DNA of 45,281 bases from Chloroflexota bacterium (GTDB lineage Bacteria; Chloroflexota; Limnocylindria; Limnocylindrales; CSP1-4): positions 1-45,281 of the forward strand of contig PLZO01000138.1 in NCBI GenBank assembly GCA_003152165.1. The letters are read 5' to 3'. The first letter of the stretch is position 1, and every line of letters begins with the position of its first letter. Below the pieces are notes generated by a model. The model was given only the letters and a program-made list of their open reading frames with translations, ran no database searches and was not told where the DNA came from. This document shows, piece by piece, positions 7,915 to 16,472 of the stretch. The translations under genes were made by a program, and so were the position numbers.

Positions 7915-8423
7915 CTACGCCCCGAGGCCCTCCGCGTCGCCGTACGCCCAGACGTCGAGGGCGTCGAGATCGATCGCGTCGATCCCGTTCGTCGCGAGGG
8001 CCCCGCGATCTGTGCCCGATGCTCGTTCGCGTGGTGGATCGCCTGGCCGAGGATCGTCGATCGTGCCCGGAGGACCTTCCCGCTGTACGGGTACTCGGCC
8101 GGCCCGTCCGGCACGGCGGCTTGAACGCGGATCCGAGCGTCGTAGGCGGCGCAGCGGGCGGCGAGCTCGGCGAGCTCGGCGACCGTCGTCGCTGGCACCG
8201 TCCGCTCCGGGCGCGGCGCTCCCTCGAGGCGCGCAGCGTAGCCCCCGGCCGCCGTCACGATGTGCTCGAGGATCATCGCGACCGTCCACTCGTTGGGGGG
8301 CGCCGCGAGCGCGAGTGCCTTGTCCGGCAGCTCGGCAAGCCGGGCGAAGAGCGCGGCGTTCGCCCATGCCATGTGGCGGAGCAGCCGGTCGAGAGTCGGG
8401 TCGGCGGTCGAGTCGCTCATCAC
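7915..8423 (-). pseudogene. DinB-family protein, broken by a 1-base frameshift
   Basis: The first about 140 residues (from GTG 8423 or ATG 8420) read as a DinB/YfiT-like four-helix bundle: LLRHMAWANAALFARL, NEWTVAMILEHIV and QAIHHANEHRAQIAG. The spaced His residues (LEHI, IHHANEH) would bind a divalent metal. After QIAG the frame runs into a low-quality Arg/Ser tail ending at 7911. One extra base in the GGGCCCC run at 7998-8004 restores a natural ending, GALATNGIDAIDLDALDVWA to GLGA, with stop at 7915-7917. This is therefore a single-base deletion, real or from sequencing. Family members act as thiol-dependent metalloenzymes or stress proteins; the role here is unknown. Confidence 0.72.
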
Positions 8424-8463
8424 CAGGTCGGGCCTCCATCACTCCGCGATCAAGGCGGATACG

Positions 8464-8508
8464 TCCCAAGCAGAATATCGCGGGTTCGAATCCCGTCTCC
8501 CGCTCCAC
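8464..8508 (+). repeat. tRNA-Gly(CCC) 3'-half, direct repeat copy 2 (att-like)
   Basis: This copy differs from 6945-6989 only at one base (GAATAT instead of GAATGT). It again begins at the anticodon loop and ends after TCCA, with no 5' tRNA half. The two copies are in the same orientation 1.5 kb apart and bracket the DinB and methyltransferase genes. Confidence 0.8.
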
Positions 8509-8577
8509 GTCCTCTGTTCTGATCTCGGGACGACGGCCGCCCGCTCTTGCCGGTGCTCCCGTTGCCCGTCGTCAGGA

Positions 8578-9798
8578 TCAGGCCATCCGCCCTGCAATCG
8601 TCCGCGCGACCATCGCGGCGTCCTCGCCGACCCCGAGCAGGGTCGACGACTTGCGGGTCCGCAGGAAGTGGGTCCCGACGAAGAAGAGGCCGTCGACGAC
8701 CGTGCTCACCCCGTCGAACTGGATCGGGAAGCCTGACTCGTCGAACGCGTCGGCCCAGGGCAGCCACGAGCGGAAGTCCGGCCGGAAGCCGCCGGCAAAC
8801 ACGACCGCCCCGAACCCGTCGAGCGAGACTCCCTCCGGCGCTGCGCCGTCGAACGGCCCGGGATCGGCGATCTCCGGTCGCGGAAGCCCGCGCTCGTCGG
8901 CAGCCTGGTGCATCAATCCCATGAGCTCGCGGTACCGCGCGTCCCCCCAGGCCCCCGTGTGGGCGAGGTCGGGGGCGAACCGCGCCTGGTGACCTGCAGC
9001 CCCCAGGAAGTGGCCGACGAGGGTCACGCCCATCGCGCGCAGCATCCGGAGGTTCAGGTCATGGCCGCCGCCGTGGCCCGTGGCAATCGGGTTCGCGCCG
9101 AGGCGGGCTGCAGGTGACGGCAGGGCAGCGACCGGCTGGTCGAGGAAGCCCGAGGCCTCCAGCCACCAGACGAGGTCGCGGCCACCCAGCCGGCGCGGCG
9201 CCCACGGGGCCTTCCCGCACGAGAGGACGACGTCGCGGCCAGCTTCCCGCAGCTCCTCCGCCAGCTGGCAGCCTGACTGCCCGCTGCCGACGACCAGGAT
9301 TGGCCCCGGTGGCAGGCTGGCCGCGTTTCGGTAGTCCTCGACATTGACCTGCAGGAGGCCAGCCGGCAATGAATCGGATCGGGCGGGGCGGTGGGGGCGC
9401 TGAAACGCGCCGGTGCACAGGACGACTCGGGCGGCGTGCAAGTTACCGGCAGACGTTTGGGCTACGAAGCCCCCCGCTGCCCGATCGATCGTCCGGACGA
9501 CCACGCCCTCCCGGACGGGCGCCCCGGATGCGGCAGCGTATCGCCCAAGGTGGGCGACGATTTCGTCGCGGGGCATGAAGCCGCCGGGGTCGTCGCCTAC
9601 GTAGGCCCCACCCGGGAGGCGCACGGACCAGTTCGGGGTGACGAGGCAGAAGCTGTCCCAGCGATCCCGCCACGTCTGGCCGACCCGGCCGCGCTCCAAG
9701 ACGACGTGGCCGATCCCGAGGCTCGTGAGCTCATGGCTAACCGAAAGACCGGCGGACCCGCCCCCTACAACCAGGACGTCGACGCTCTCCAATGGCAC
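8578..9798 (-). CDS. Flavin-dependent monooxygenase / NAD(P)-binding oxidoreductase
   Basis: 406 aa. It has two dinucleotide-binding folds: the FAD motif GGGSAGLSVSHEL at about residues 12-24, and a second motif GSGQSGCQLAEEL near residues 170-182 for NAD(P)H. A third segment, VVFAGGFRPDF, resembles the conserved late flavoprotein motif, and the C-terminus has FFVGTHFLRTRKSS. This layout is that of single-component FMO/CzcO-like flavoproteins that oxygenate soft nucleophiles or ketones. The GTG start is 2 bp past the class II aldolase stop, so it is the last gene of a three-gene minus-strand operon. The substrate is not known. Confidence 0.85.
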   Translation of the reverse strand: MPLESVDVLVVGGGSAGLSVSHELTSLGIGHVVLERGRVGQTWRDRWDSFCLVTPNWSVRLPGGAYVGDDPGGFMPRDEIVAHLGRYAAASGAPVREGVVVRTIDRAAGGFVAQTSAGNLHAARVVLCTGAFQRPHRPARSDSLPAGLLQVNVEDYRNAASLPPGPILVVGSGQSGCQLAEELREAGRDVVLSCGKAPWAPRRLGGRDLVWWLEASGFLDQPVAALPSPAARLGANPIATGHGGGHDLNLRMLRAMGVTLVGHFLGAAGHQARFAPDLAHTGAWGDARYRELMGLMHQAADERGLPRPEIADPGPFDGAAPEGVSLDGFGAVVFAGGFRPDFRSWLPWADAFDESGFPIQFDGVSTVVDGLFFVGTHFLRTRKSSTLLGVGEDAAMVARTIAGRMA

Positions 9799-9800
9799 GA

Positions 9801-10469
9801 TCAGGCGGTCTTCGCCCCCGCCGTGTCGAACGCCATCGCTCGCTGGAGCGCAGCGGCGCGCAGCTCGCCGGGGATCTCGACCGGGCCGCCCAGCGCCTGG
9901 GCGTTGATCGCCGCCTGGGCCGCCTCCTCGACAACGCCACCGACGAGGACGGCCAGCTCTGCCGTGCGGTGGAACACGAGGATCCCATGGTTGGCCAGGA
10001 GCACCGCGGGAACACCCGGTCGCGCCGCTCGGCGGATGTTAGCAACGGCTTGCTCCGATCCTCGCGGACCATACGCGGCAACGGGCACGCCGTCCGCCAG
10101 CCCGAACATCGCTAGCGCCTCGATCCAGCAGCCGATCGGCCGGTTGGCAACGGCATACGCGGTGGCGTACGGCGAATGGGTGTGGACGACGCAGCCGACA
10201 TCGGCATGGTCCTCGTACATCGCTGTATGCATCGCCACGACGGCGCCCTGGATCGGCGGCAGCTGGCCCTCCAGGAGCGTCCCGTCGAGGCCGATGCGGA
10301 CGACGCCCTCCGGCCTGAGCCCGCGGAGCGACGGGGCGGACGTGAAGTACATCTCGTCCGCGCCGGGGACCCGCAGGCTGACGTTGCCGTGCCCGTTCGC
10401 CGAGATGGCTCCGCCGGCGACCACCCGGGCCGCGGCATCCAGGACCTGGTCAACGAGGCCCTTCTCCAC
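9801..10469 (-). CDS. Class II aldolase/adducin-family protein
   Basis: 222 aa from GTG 10469, preceded by GCGAGG. Zn-binding His residues are visible in VVHTHSPYATAYAV and in the later LLANHGILVF. The N-terminal GNVSLR and SLRGLRPEGVVRI match the substrate-phosphate region of L-fuculose-phosphate aldolase relatives. The catalytic Glu normally found in a P-S-S-E-x3-H segment is not seen; here the segment reads QLPPIQGAVVAMH. It may therefore be a decarboxylase/epimerase-like or non-aldolase member. The frame stays open upstream to 10598, but that part overlaps the neighbouring gene and looks non-coding. It is coupled to the flavoprotein gene downstream. Confidence 0.85.
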   Translation of the reverse strand: MEKGLVDQVLDAAARVVAGGAISANGHGNVSLRVPGADEMYFTSAPSLRGLRPEGVVRIGLDGTLLEGQLPPIQGAVVAMHTAMYEDHADVGCVVHTHSPYATAYAVANRPIGCWIEALAMFGLADGVPVAAYGPRGSEQAVANIRRAARPGVPAVLLANHGILVFHRTAELAVLVGGVVEEAAQAAINAQALGGPVEIPGELRAAALQRAMAFDTAGAKTA

Positions 10470-10482
10470 GTTGTTGCCTCGC

Positions 10483-10749
10483 CTACTTCTCGACGTGGGC
10501 CACAACAGGAGGAATGACGCCATGCCGTTGCATCGCATCGCCCAGCTCGGGTGACGGCGACGCCAAGGCACTCTGCAACGCCGCCGTGTCGTGGACATCC
10601 ATGGTCAAGGCGACGTTCTTGCTCCCGTCCATCGCCACGTGCTCGTGCAGGTTCGTGGCGAACGGCGACAGCTGAGCCACACGTTCCGCATGGAACTTGA
10701 GCCAATTCTCGACGTCCGCGACCTTGTGGGTGATCACGACCTTTGGCAT
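10483..10749 (-). CDS. Small hypothetical protein, possible dimeric alpha/beta-barrel
   Basis: 88 aa from ATG 10749, with a strong AGGAG eight bases before it. It begins MPKVVITHKVADVENWLKFH and ends VIPPVVAHVEK. The pattern of strand, helix, a His-rich strand and a final strand resembles antibiotic-biosynthesis-monooxygenase-like (ABM, dimeric alpha/beta barrel) proteins, but I cannot name the family. It is the first gene of the operon with the aldolase-family and flavoprotein genes; the gap to the aldolase-family start is 13 bp. Confidence 0.7.
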   Translation of the reverse strand: MPKVVITHKVADVENWLKFHAERVAQLSPFATNLHEHVAMDGSKNVALTMDVHDTAALQSALASPSPELGDAMQRHGVIPPVVAHVEK

Positions 10750-10863
10750 GCCAACTCCTTTTGTGGACGCGTCGGGGCGGCCTGATGGCCGCAACGGCGA
10801 CCGACTGCGAGGACCACGAGTATGGGCGCGCTTACCTGATCTGCGCCCGGAGCTTACGCCGAG

Positions 10864-10908
10864 CTACGGGTGATTCGCTCGCAGTCCACGCTCACGCCAC
10901 AACGCTGA
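10864..10908. repeat. Imperfect repeat, copy B (partner at 6886-6931)
   Basis: This is the second copy of the 45-bp imperfect repeat, sharing GGTGATTCGCTCGC and TCCACGCTCACGC with copy A. It lies in the 177-bp gap between the PHP gene and the small ABM-like gene, upstream of the latter on the minus strand. No tRNA fragment accompanies this copy. Confidence 0.5.
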
Positions 10909-10926
10909 ACGTGCGGCCACAACGAA

Positions 10927-11622
10927 CTATTGATCCGGCGCTGCTCCGGACCTGCGTCTGCGAAAGATGTCCTGTACGGGATATCGCCGTCCTTCAGCCC
11001 ACGTCTCGCGCCCCCGGATTGCAGCCATGAGGGCAGCTTCAGTGTCACCGCAGAAACCGGTCCAGGCGCGCCCGACCGAGCGGGCGTCGTGGGCATCGGA
11101 GCCACCAACGACAGCGTAATCGCAGCGCCGAGCCAGCTTTTCGACCCGTCGTCGCCAGCCGGGCAGCCAGGCAGCCAGTGGGTGCATCGCCTCGAGGCCG
11201 TCGGGCCGACAGAGGCGGTCGCCGTGGGCGAGCTCGACAAGCAGGTCAGCGGAGGCCGCCGCGTAGATCGGCAGCAGTGGATGGGCAACCACGGCGATCC
11301 CGCCCTGCTCGTGGACGGCTCCGACAGTCTCCGCGAGGGACAGCCCGGCCGGCACTCGGGCCGTGAGGCCAACCCCCAACAAGTGCCCCTCACAGGTGGT
11401 GATCTCCTCGCCGACCACAAGCTTGATCGGGATTCGCTCGTCGCGCGAACGAGCGGCCAACTCCTGGGCCACATCAACGCGGTCGTGGTCGGCGAGGACG
11501 GCGACCTGCAGGTCACTGGCACGGAGCGCGGCGTAGATCGCCGGCGGCGTTCTTGCGTCGGCCGCGTCGCCGCTGGGATGTACATGGAGATCTGCGGAAC
11601 CGAGGGGTGGGATGCCGTCCAT
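10927..11622 (-). CDS. PHP-domain metal-dependent phosphoesterase
   Basis: 231 aa. All PHP-domain metal motifs are visible: DLHVHPS near residue 11, LADHD near 42-46, a Glu in VVGEEITT, VVAHPLLP near 110-117 and GSDAH near 172-176. This family hydrolyses phosphoesters such as nucleoside 3',5'-bisphosphates, histidinol phosphate or RNA ends. The short form without an insertion resembles RNase AM/TrpH-like proteins, but the substrate cannot be fixed. It is divergent from the FIST gene across 101 bp. Confidence 0.88.
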   Translation of the reverse strand: MDGIPPLGSADLHVHPSGDAADARTPPAIYAALRASDLQVAVLADHDRVDVAQELAARSRDERIPIKLVVGEEITTCEGHLLGVGLTARVPAGLSLAETVGAVHEQGGIAVVAHPLLPIYAAASADLLVELAHGDRLCRPDGLEAMHPLAAWLPGWRRRVEKLARRCDYAVVGGSDAHDARSVGRAWTGFCGDTEAALMAAIRGRETWAEGRRYPVQDIFRRRRSGAAPDQ

Positions 11623-11723
11623 TGGCGTAGATCATCACAGGAGAAGACGTGTGACGTTCCGTCAACGTCTCGTGCCCCCGGATCGTTTGAGCGCGCCTTG
11701 TATAGTGCCCGCGGAGGTAGGCC

Positions 11724-12881
11724 TTGCTCAGGATGGCCGTCGGGCACAGCGACGACGTCGACCCAGGGGACGCGATCGCGGGCGTGATCGAGCAGTGCCG
11801 CATCTCACTGGGAGGGTTGGTTCCCCAGGCCGGGATCCTCGTGTCGGCGTTCGACAGCTTCGACCCGGTGCTCGTGGCGACCGTGCGCGAGGCCTTCCCG
11901 GGCGTCGAGGTTATGGGATCGACCTCCGCCGCCGAGGTCTCATCCGTCAACGGGTTCCAGGAAGATTCCGTTGCACTCGCGTTGTTCGCGTCGGACAGCA
12001 TCGACGTGACCGTCGGTCTGGGGACCGGCCTGGGCAACGATGTGGACGCAGCATGCCGGTCGGCAGCTAGCCAGGCGCTGGCCGCGACCCGCCGTGACCC
12101 GAAGGTCTGCGTCGTGCTCACGGAAGGGTTCGTCGTGGATCCCCAACTCACGCTTGACGCGATGACGCGAGCGCTTCCGGACGGCGTCGTCATCGTGGGC
12201 GGAGGGTCGTCACGGCGCGACCTCGGGCGGACCCCCACGTATCAGTTCTGCAACGACCGAGTGGCGCAGGACGGCGTCGCCATGCTCATGTTCTCAGGGC
12301 CGATTGCCTACGCCGCCACCATCGGCACGGGTTGGCGGACAGTAGGGGCCACGGGGACAGTCACCCGCTCCATCCACGGTGTGGTCCATGAGATCGACGG
12401 CCGACCGGCAGTGGAGTTCCTGGCTCGCTACCTGGACGTCACAGGTCCCGCGTCGTATGGGAACCCGCTGGCCGTCGTCGAGGTCGGCAGTGACGAGTCC
12501 TACCTTCGCGCAATCCTGGGATCCGACCCCGTCGTGGGTTCGTTGATCCTGTACGGCTCGGTCCCGGTCGGGGCCACGGTCCAACTCACGACGGCGAACA
12601 CGGAGGACATCCTGGCAGGGACGAAGGATGCCCTGGCCCGTGCGAGATCCGAATTCCCGGTCGGATCACGTCCGGAAGCCGTCCTGATGTTCTCCTGCTC
12701 GGTGCGCAGGTTCCTCCGTGGCTCCAGGACCAAGGTCGAGGCCGAGCTGTCCCGGGCGGAGTTCGGGTCGTCGATGCCTATGGCCAGGATGTACTGCTCC
12801 GGCGAGATCGGTCCCGTCCGCGGTGCCGCGACGAGTCGCTTTCTCAATGAGACGTTCGTGACGCTACTGCTCGGCACGTGA
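11724..12881 (+). CDS. FIST-domain sensory protein
   Basis: 385 aa. The N-terminal FIST_N part includes GILVSAFDSFDP, VMGSTSAAEV, VVIVGGGSSRRDLG and TYQFCNDRVAQDGVAMLMF. The C-terminal FIST_C part includes VLMFSCSVRRFLRG and MYCSGEIGPVRG. FIST proteins are predicted intracellular small-ligand sensors, usually found beside signal-transduction genes. The TTG at 11724 is chosen because GGAGG (11713-11717) stands six bases before it; an ATG at 11733 is the alternative. The gene is 46 bp upstream of a class III cyclase on the same strand, so it may supply the sensory input for that cyclase (inference). Confidence 0.85.
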   Translation: MLRMAVGHSDDVDPGDAIAGVIEQCRISLGGLVPQAGILVSAFDSFDPVLVATVREAFPGVEVMGSTSAAEVSSVNGFQEDSVALALFASDSIDVTVGLGTGLGNDVDAACRSAASQALAATRRDPKVCVVLTEGFVVDPQLTLDAMTRALPDGVVIVGGGSSRRDLGRTPTYQFCNDRVAQDGVAMLMFSGPIAYAATIGTGWRTVGATGTVTRSIHGVVHEIDGRPAVEFLARYLDVTGPASYGNPLAVVEVGSDESYLRAILGSDPVVGSLILYGSVPVGATVQLTTANTEDILAGTKDALARARSEFPVGSRPEAVLMFSCSVRRFLRGSRTKVEAELSRAEFGSSMPMARMYCSGEIGPVRGAATSRFLNETFVTLLLGT

Positions 12882-12927
12882 GCGACGTGGCCGTGCGCTA
12901 CCCTCCGGTGATGCGCGGACGGCCAGG

Positions 12928-15900
12928 ATGATTTGCTCGAGCTGCGCCACGGAGAATGATGCTGGGCGCAAGTTCTGCGTGGAGTGCGCCGCGCGGCTCG
13001 CGACAGCCTGTCCCAACTGTGGCACGCCGAATCCGCCGACCGCCAAGTTCTGCGGTGAATGTGCGACCGCGCTGGGCGGTGCCACTGGTGCGGCGGCGCC
13101 GCTATCAGCCGCCGCACGAGCGAGCGCTCCGGCCATGAGCGAGGCGCCAACCGCCGAGCGCCGTCTCGTCTCGATCCTGTTTGCCGACCTGGTCGGCTTC
13201 ACGACCCTGGCCGAGGGACGCGACGCGGAGGACACCCGGGAGCTCCTGTCGCGCTACTTCGAGCTTGCCCGCGACGTGATCGGCCGCTACGGCGGCACCG
13301 TCGAGAAGTTCATCGGTGACGCGGTCATGGCGGTCTGGGGTGCGCCAACGGCCCACGAGGACGATGCCGAACGGGCGGTCCGGGCGGCGCTCGAGCTGGT
13401 CGATGCGGTGCGGGCTCTTGGGTCTTCGATCGAAGCCCGCGCCGGCGTCCTGACCGGCGAGGCAGCGGTTACCCTCGGTGCCACGAACCAGGGCATGGTC
13501 GCGGGCGACCTCGTCAACACGGCCAGCCGGCTGCAGTCGATCGCCCAGCCAGGCACGGTCCTCGTGGGCGAGGCGACCCAGCGCGCCGCCAGCAAGGCGA
13601 TCGCCTTCGAGCAAGCCGGCGAGCAGTCGCTCAAGGGCAAGGCGGCGCCCGTGCCGGCGTGGCGGGCTTTGCGGGTGATCGCTGAGACCGGCGGACGCAA
13701 CCGCAAGGAGGCGCTCGAAGCGCCGTTCGTCGGCCGCGACAACGAGCTGCGCCAGCTCAAGGACCTCTTCCACGCGACGACCCGGGAGGAGCGAGCGCGT
13801 CTCGTGTCGGTCATCGGCCCGGCCGGCATCGGCAAGAGCCGCCTCGCCTGGGAGTTCCTCAAGTACATCGACGGCCTGATCGAGACGGTCTGGTGGCATG
13901 ACGGTCGCTCACCGGCGTACGGCGAGGGGATCAGCTTCTGGGCCCTCGGCGAGATGGTCCGGGAACGCTGCCATCTGCTCGAGACCGACGATGCGTCGAC
14001 CACCCGCGCAAAGATCGCCGAGTCGCTCGCGACTCATGTGCCCGACCCCGAGGAGCGCCGCTGGATCGAGCCGGCTCTGCTCGCTCTCCTCGGCATCGAG
14101 CCCTCCTCGACCGGGTCCGAGCAGCTGTTCGCCGCCTGGCGGACGTTCTTCGAGCGGCTGACCGCGACCGCTCCGGTCGTACTCGTCTTCGAGGACTTCC
14201 ACTTCGCTGACGCGGGGCTGATCGACTTCGTCGACCACCTCCTCGAATGGAGCCGGAGCTTCCCGATCTACGTGGTGACGCTGTCCCGGCCAGAGCTGAT
14301 CGAGCGACGGCCGGACTGGGGAGCCGGCAAGCGCAACTTCACCTCGCTTTACCTCGAGCCGCTGCCGGCGGCGGCGATGCGCCAGCTCCTCGCCGGCCTG
14401 GTCCCGGGCCTCCCAGCCGTCGCCGTGAGCGCGATCGTGACCCGCGCCGACGGGATGCCTCTGTATGCCGTCGAGACGGTCCGGATGCTCCTCGCCGAAG
14501 GCCGGCTCAAGCAGGACGGCGATCGGTATGTCCCCGTCGGCGACCTCACCAGCCTCGCCGTGCCCGAGACGCTGACGGCGCTCATTGCTTCCCGTCTCGA
14601 TGGCCTGACCGGAGCCGACCGGGCGCTCGTGTCCGATGCTGCCGTTCTTGGCCAGAGCTTCACGCTGGCCGGCCTGTCGGCTGTTGCCATGGTGCCGGAG
14701 GCCGAGCTCGAGCCCAGGTTGCGGGCACTTGTCCGGCGTGAGCTCCTCACGCTGCAGGCCGACCCACGCTCCCCCGAACGCGGCCAGTACGCCTTCGTCC
14801 AGGCCCTCATCCGCGAGGTCGCCTACAACACGCTGGCCAGGAAGGACCGCAAGAGCCGGCACCTGGCCGCGGCCCGCTTCTTCGAAGCCCTCGGCTCGGA
14901 CGAGCTTGCCGGAGCACTTGCCGGCCACTACCTCGCCGCCCAGGCCAACGCAGCCGAGGGTGCCGAGGCCGAGGCCCTCGCGGCGCAGGCCCGAATCGCC
15001 CTCCGAGCTGCCGCCGAACGAGCGATCAACCTCGGCTCGCTGGGACAGGGCGTTGGGTTCCTGGACCAGGCCCGGGCCGTCACCCGCGATGAGACCGAGC
15101 TCGCCGAACTCCTCGAGCGCGCCGGCGGTGCGGCCCATATGGGCGGACTGACGACCATCGGCGAGGAGCGCTTGCGCCACGCGGTCGACCTCCGTCGCAG
15201 ACTCGCGGACCCGGACGCGATCGCCGGCTCGATCGCCATGCTCGGTTCCCTGCTGATCTCGTCGCTTCGCCACGAAGCCGGGCTGGCGCTCGTGGAATCG
15301 GCAGTGGCGGAACTGCTGGGCACGGACGGGATCCCGACCGGACCGGGCGGCGTGGCACTCCTCGCCCAGCTCTCCCGAGCGTATTTCTTTACCGACAACC
15401 AGGTCCGTGCGATCGAGGTCGCCGACCGGGCCTTGGAAGCCGGCGAGCGGCTGGACCTCGCGGAGATCGTAAGCGACACGCTGATCACCCGTGGATCGGC
15501 CCTCTGTCATCTCGGCCGCGGGTACGAAGGTCTGGGCGCGATCCGGGCAGGGATCGAGCTGGCTGACGAGCGTGGACTCGTCTCGACGGCCCTGCGCGGT
15601 CGGTTGAACATGGGCGTGCTGGCGGCGGACCCGCGGACCTCCTACGAAGCAGCCGAGGCCGCTCTTGAGATTGCCCGGCGGTTCGGGCTGCGCGGATTCG
15701 TCCGGACCCTTGTCGCGAACTCCGCCAGCGCGGCCCTGGAAGTCGGCGAGTGGGACCGGGCGATCCGGGCCATTGCAGCGGCCCGCGACGAGAGCGCCGA
15801 TGTGCTGGAATCCAATCACCTGGGCTGGGTCCTCTTCACGTTCTCGTCCGACCGTGGCGAGGACGTGACCGCTGAGCTCGCCCGCCTCACCGCCTGGGCC

Positions 15901-16470
15901 GAAAGCATCGGCGAGTCAGGGGCGATGGACGCCATCCAGGACCTGCTGGGCGAGTTCCATTTCGGTTCGGGTGCGTTCGTCCAGGCCTGCGACGAATGGC
16001 TGATGTTCGGACCGAGCGATCCCCTGAATGCCCCGATCGCCTACTTCAATGCAGGGATCGCTGCACTCCTGGCCGGCGACCTCGAACGGGCCACGACCGT
16101 CCTTGCCCGGCTCGCGGGCTTGCCCGCTCGCGGCCGCTGGCGGGCCCTCAACCTGCGCCTCCTCCAGGCAGGCGTCGCCGGCCTGGAGGGCCGGACGACC
16201 GAAGCCGTCCGGGAAGCCCGCGCCGTCCTGGGCGAATACGAGCGTCTCGGACTGCCCTGGCGCCAGGCGCTCGGCGGCCTCGTGCTGGCTTCGGTCGTGG
16301 GCGTTGGCGACAGCTACGTCCTGGAAATGGCGGCCACCTCGCGCGAGATCTTCAGCCGGCTGGGCGCACAGCCGTTCCTCGAGTACCTCGAGGCGGCGGT
16401 GGCCCAGACGGTGGAGCCGGTCGGTCGTCGTGCGCGGCGCGACGTCCCGGCTTCGGCGCCCACGTCGTGA
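12928..16470 (+). CDS. Zinc-ribbon/class III adenylate cyclase/AAA-ATPase/TPR regulator (paralogue 1)
   Basis: 1180 aa. Residues 3-45 are a double zinc ribbon (CSSC, CVEC, CPNC, CGEC). Residues 78-220 are a class III cyclase: metal Asp87 in FADLVGFT, Lys127 and metal Asp131 in KFIGDAVMAVW, and Asp194, Asn197 and Arg201 in GDLVNTASR. The Lys/Asp pair suggests ATP rather than GTP as substrate. A P-loop ATPase follows (GPAGIGKS 297-304, Walker B near 416-424, VLVFEDFH). The remainder is alpha-helical with TPR-like repeats. No membrane segment is seen, so it is cytosolic. The family links cAMP synthesis to an ATPase/TPR sensing module. It shares its first about 700 residues with the gene at 19223, while the TPR tails differ. 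Confidence 0.9.
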   Translation: MICSSCATENDAGRKFCVECAARLATACPNCGTPNPPTAKFCGECATALGGATGAAAPLSAAARASAPAMSEAPTAERRLVSILFADLVGFTTLAEGRDAEDTRELLSRYFELARDVIGRYGGTVEKFIGDAVMAVWGAPTAHEDDAERAVRAALELVDAVRALGSSIEARAGVLTGEAAVTLGATNQGMVAGDLVNTASRLQSIAQPGTVLVGEATQRAASKAIAFEQAGEQSLKGKAAPVPAWRALRVIAETGGRNRKEALEAPFVGRDNELRQLKDLFHATTREERARLVSVIGPAGIGKSRLAWEFLKYIDGLIETVWWHDGRSPAYGEGISFWALGEMVRERCHLLETDDASTTRAKIAESLATHVPDPEERRWIEPALLALLGIEPSSTGSEQLFAAWRTFFERLTATAPVVLVFEDFHFADAGLIDFVDHLLEWSRSFPIYVVTLSRPELIERRPDWGAGKRNFTSLYLEPLPAAAMRQLLAGLVPGLPAVAVSAIVTRADGMPLYAVETVRMLLAEGRLKQDGDRYVPVGDLTSLAVPETLTALIASRLDGLTGADRALVSDAAVLGQSFTLAGLSAVAMVPEAELEPRLRALVRRELLTLQADPRSPERGQYAFVQALIREVAYNTLARKDRKSRHLAAARFFEALGSDELAGALAGHYLAAQANAAEGAEAEALAAQARIALRAAAERAINLGSLGQGVGFLDQARAVTRDETELAELLERAGGAAHMGGLTTIGEERLRHAVDLRRRLADPDAIAGSIAMLGSLLISSLRHEAGLALVESAVAELLGTDGIPTGPGGVALLAQLSRAYFFTDNQVRAIEVADRALEAGERLDLAEIVSDTLITRGSALCHLGRGYEGLGAIRAGIELADERGLVSTALRGRLNMGVLAADPRTSYEAAEAALEIARRFGLRGFVRTLVANSASAALEVGEWDRAIRAIAAARDESADVLESNHLGWVLFTFSSDRGEDVTAELARLTAWAESIGESGAMDAIQDLLGEFHFGSGAFVQACDEWLMFGPSDPLNAPIAYFNAGIAALLAGDLERATTVLARLAGLPARGRWRALNLRLLQAGVAGLEGRTTEAVREARAVLGEYERLGLPWRQALGGLVLASVVGVGDSYVLEMAATSREIFSRLGAQPFLEYLEAAVAQTVEPVGRRARRDVPASAPTS

Positions 16471-16472
16471 CC

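Noticed and set aside
11701-11706. TATAGT as a -10 box for the FIST gene
   Set aside because: No -35 box at a usable distance; not strong enough to annotate.
12928-13070. Zinc ribbons as separate ribosomal or rubredoxin-like proteins
   Set aside because: They are continuous in frame with the cyclase domains of both large proteins.
13909-15819. 636-aa minus-strand frame inside cyclase 1, and a similar frame at 19691-21202
   Set aside because: Both lie antisense to conserved domains of the cyclases and carry the Arg/Gly/Asp-rich composition typical of shadow frames.
15996-16472. Upstream extension of the orphan zinc-ribbon ORF into the cyclase gene
   Set aside because: That part is cyclase sequence in the wrong frame; the zinc-ribbon protein must start at about 16473.
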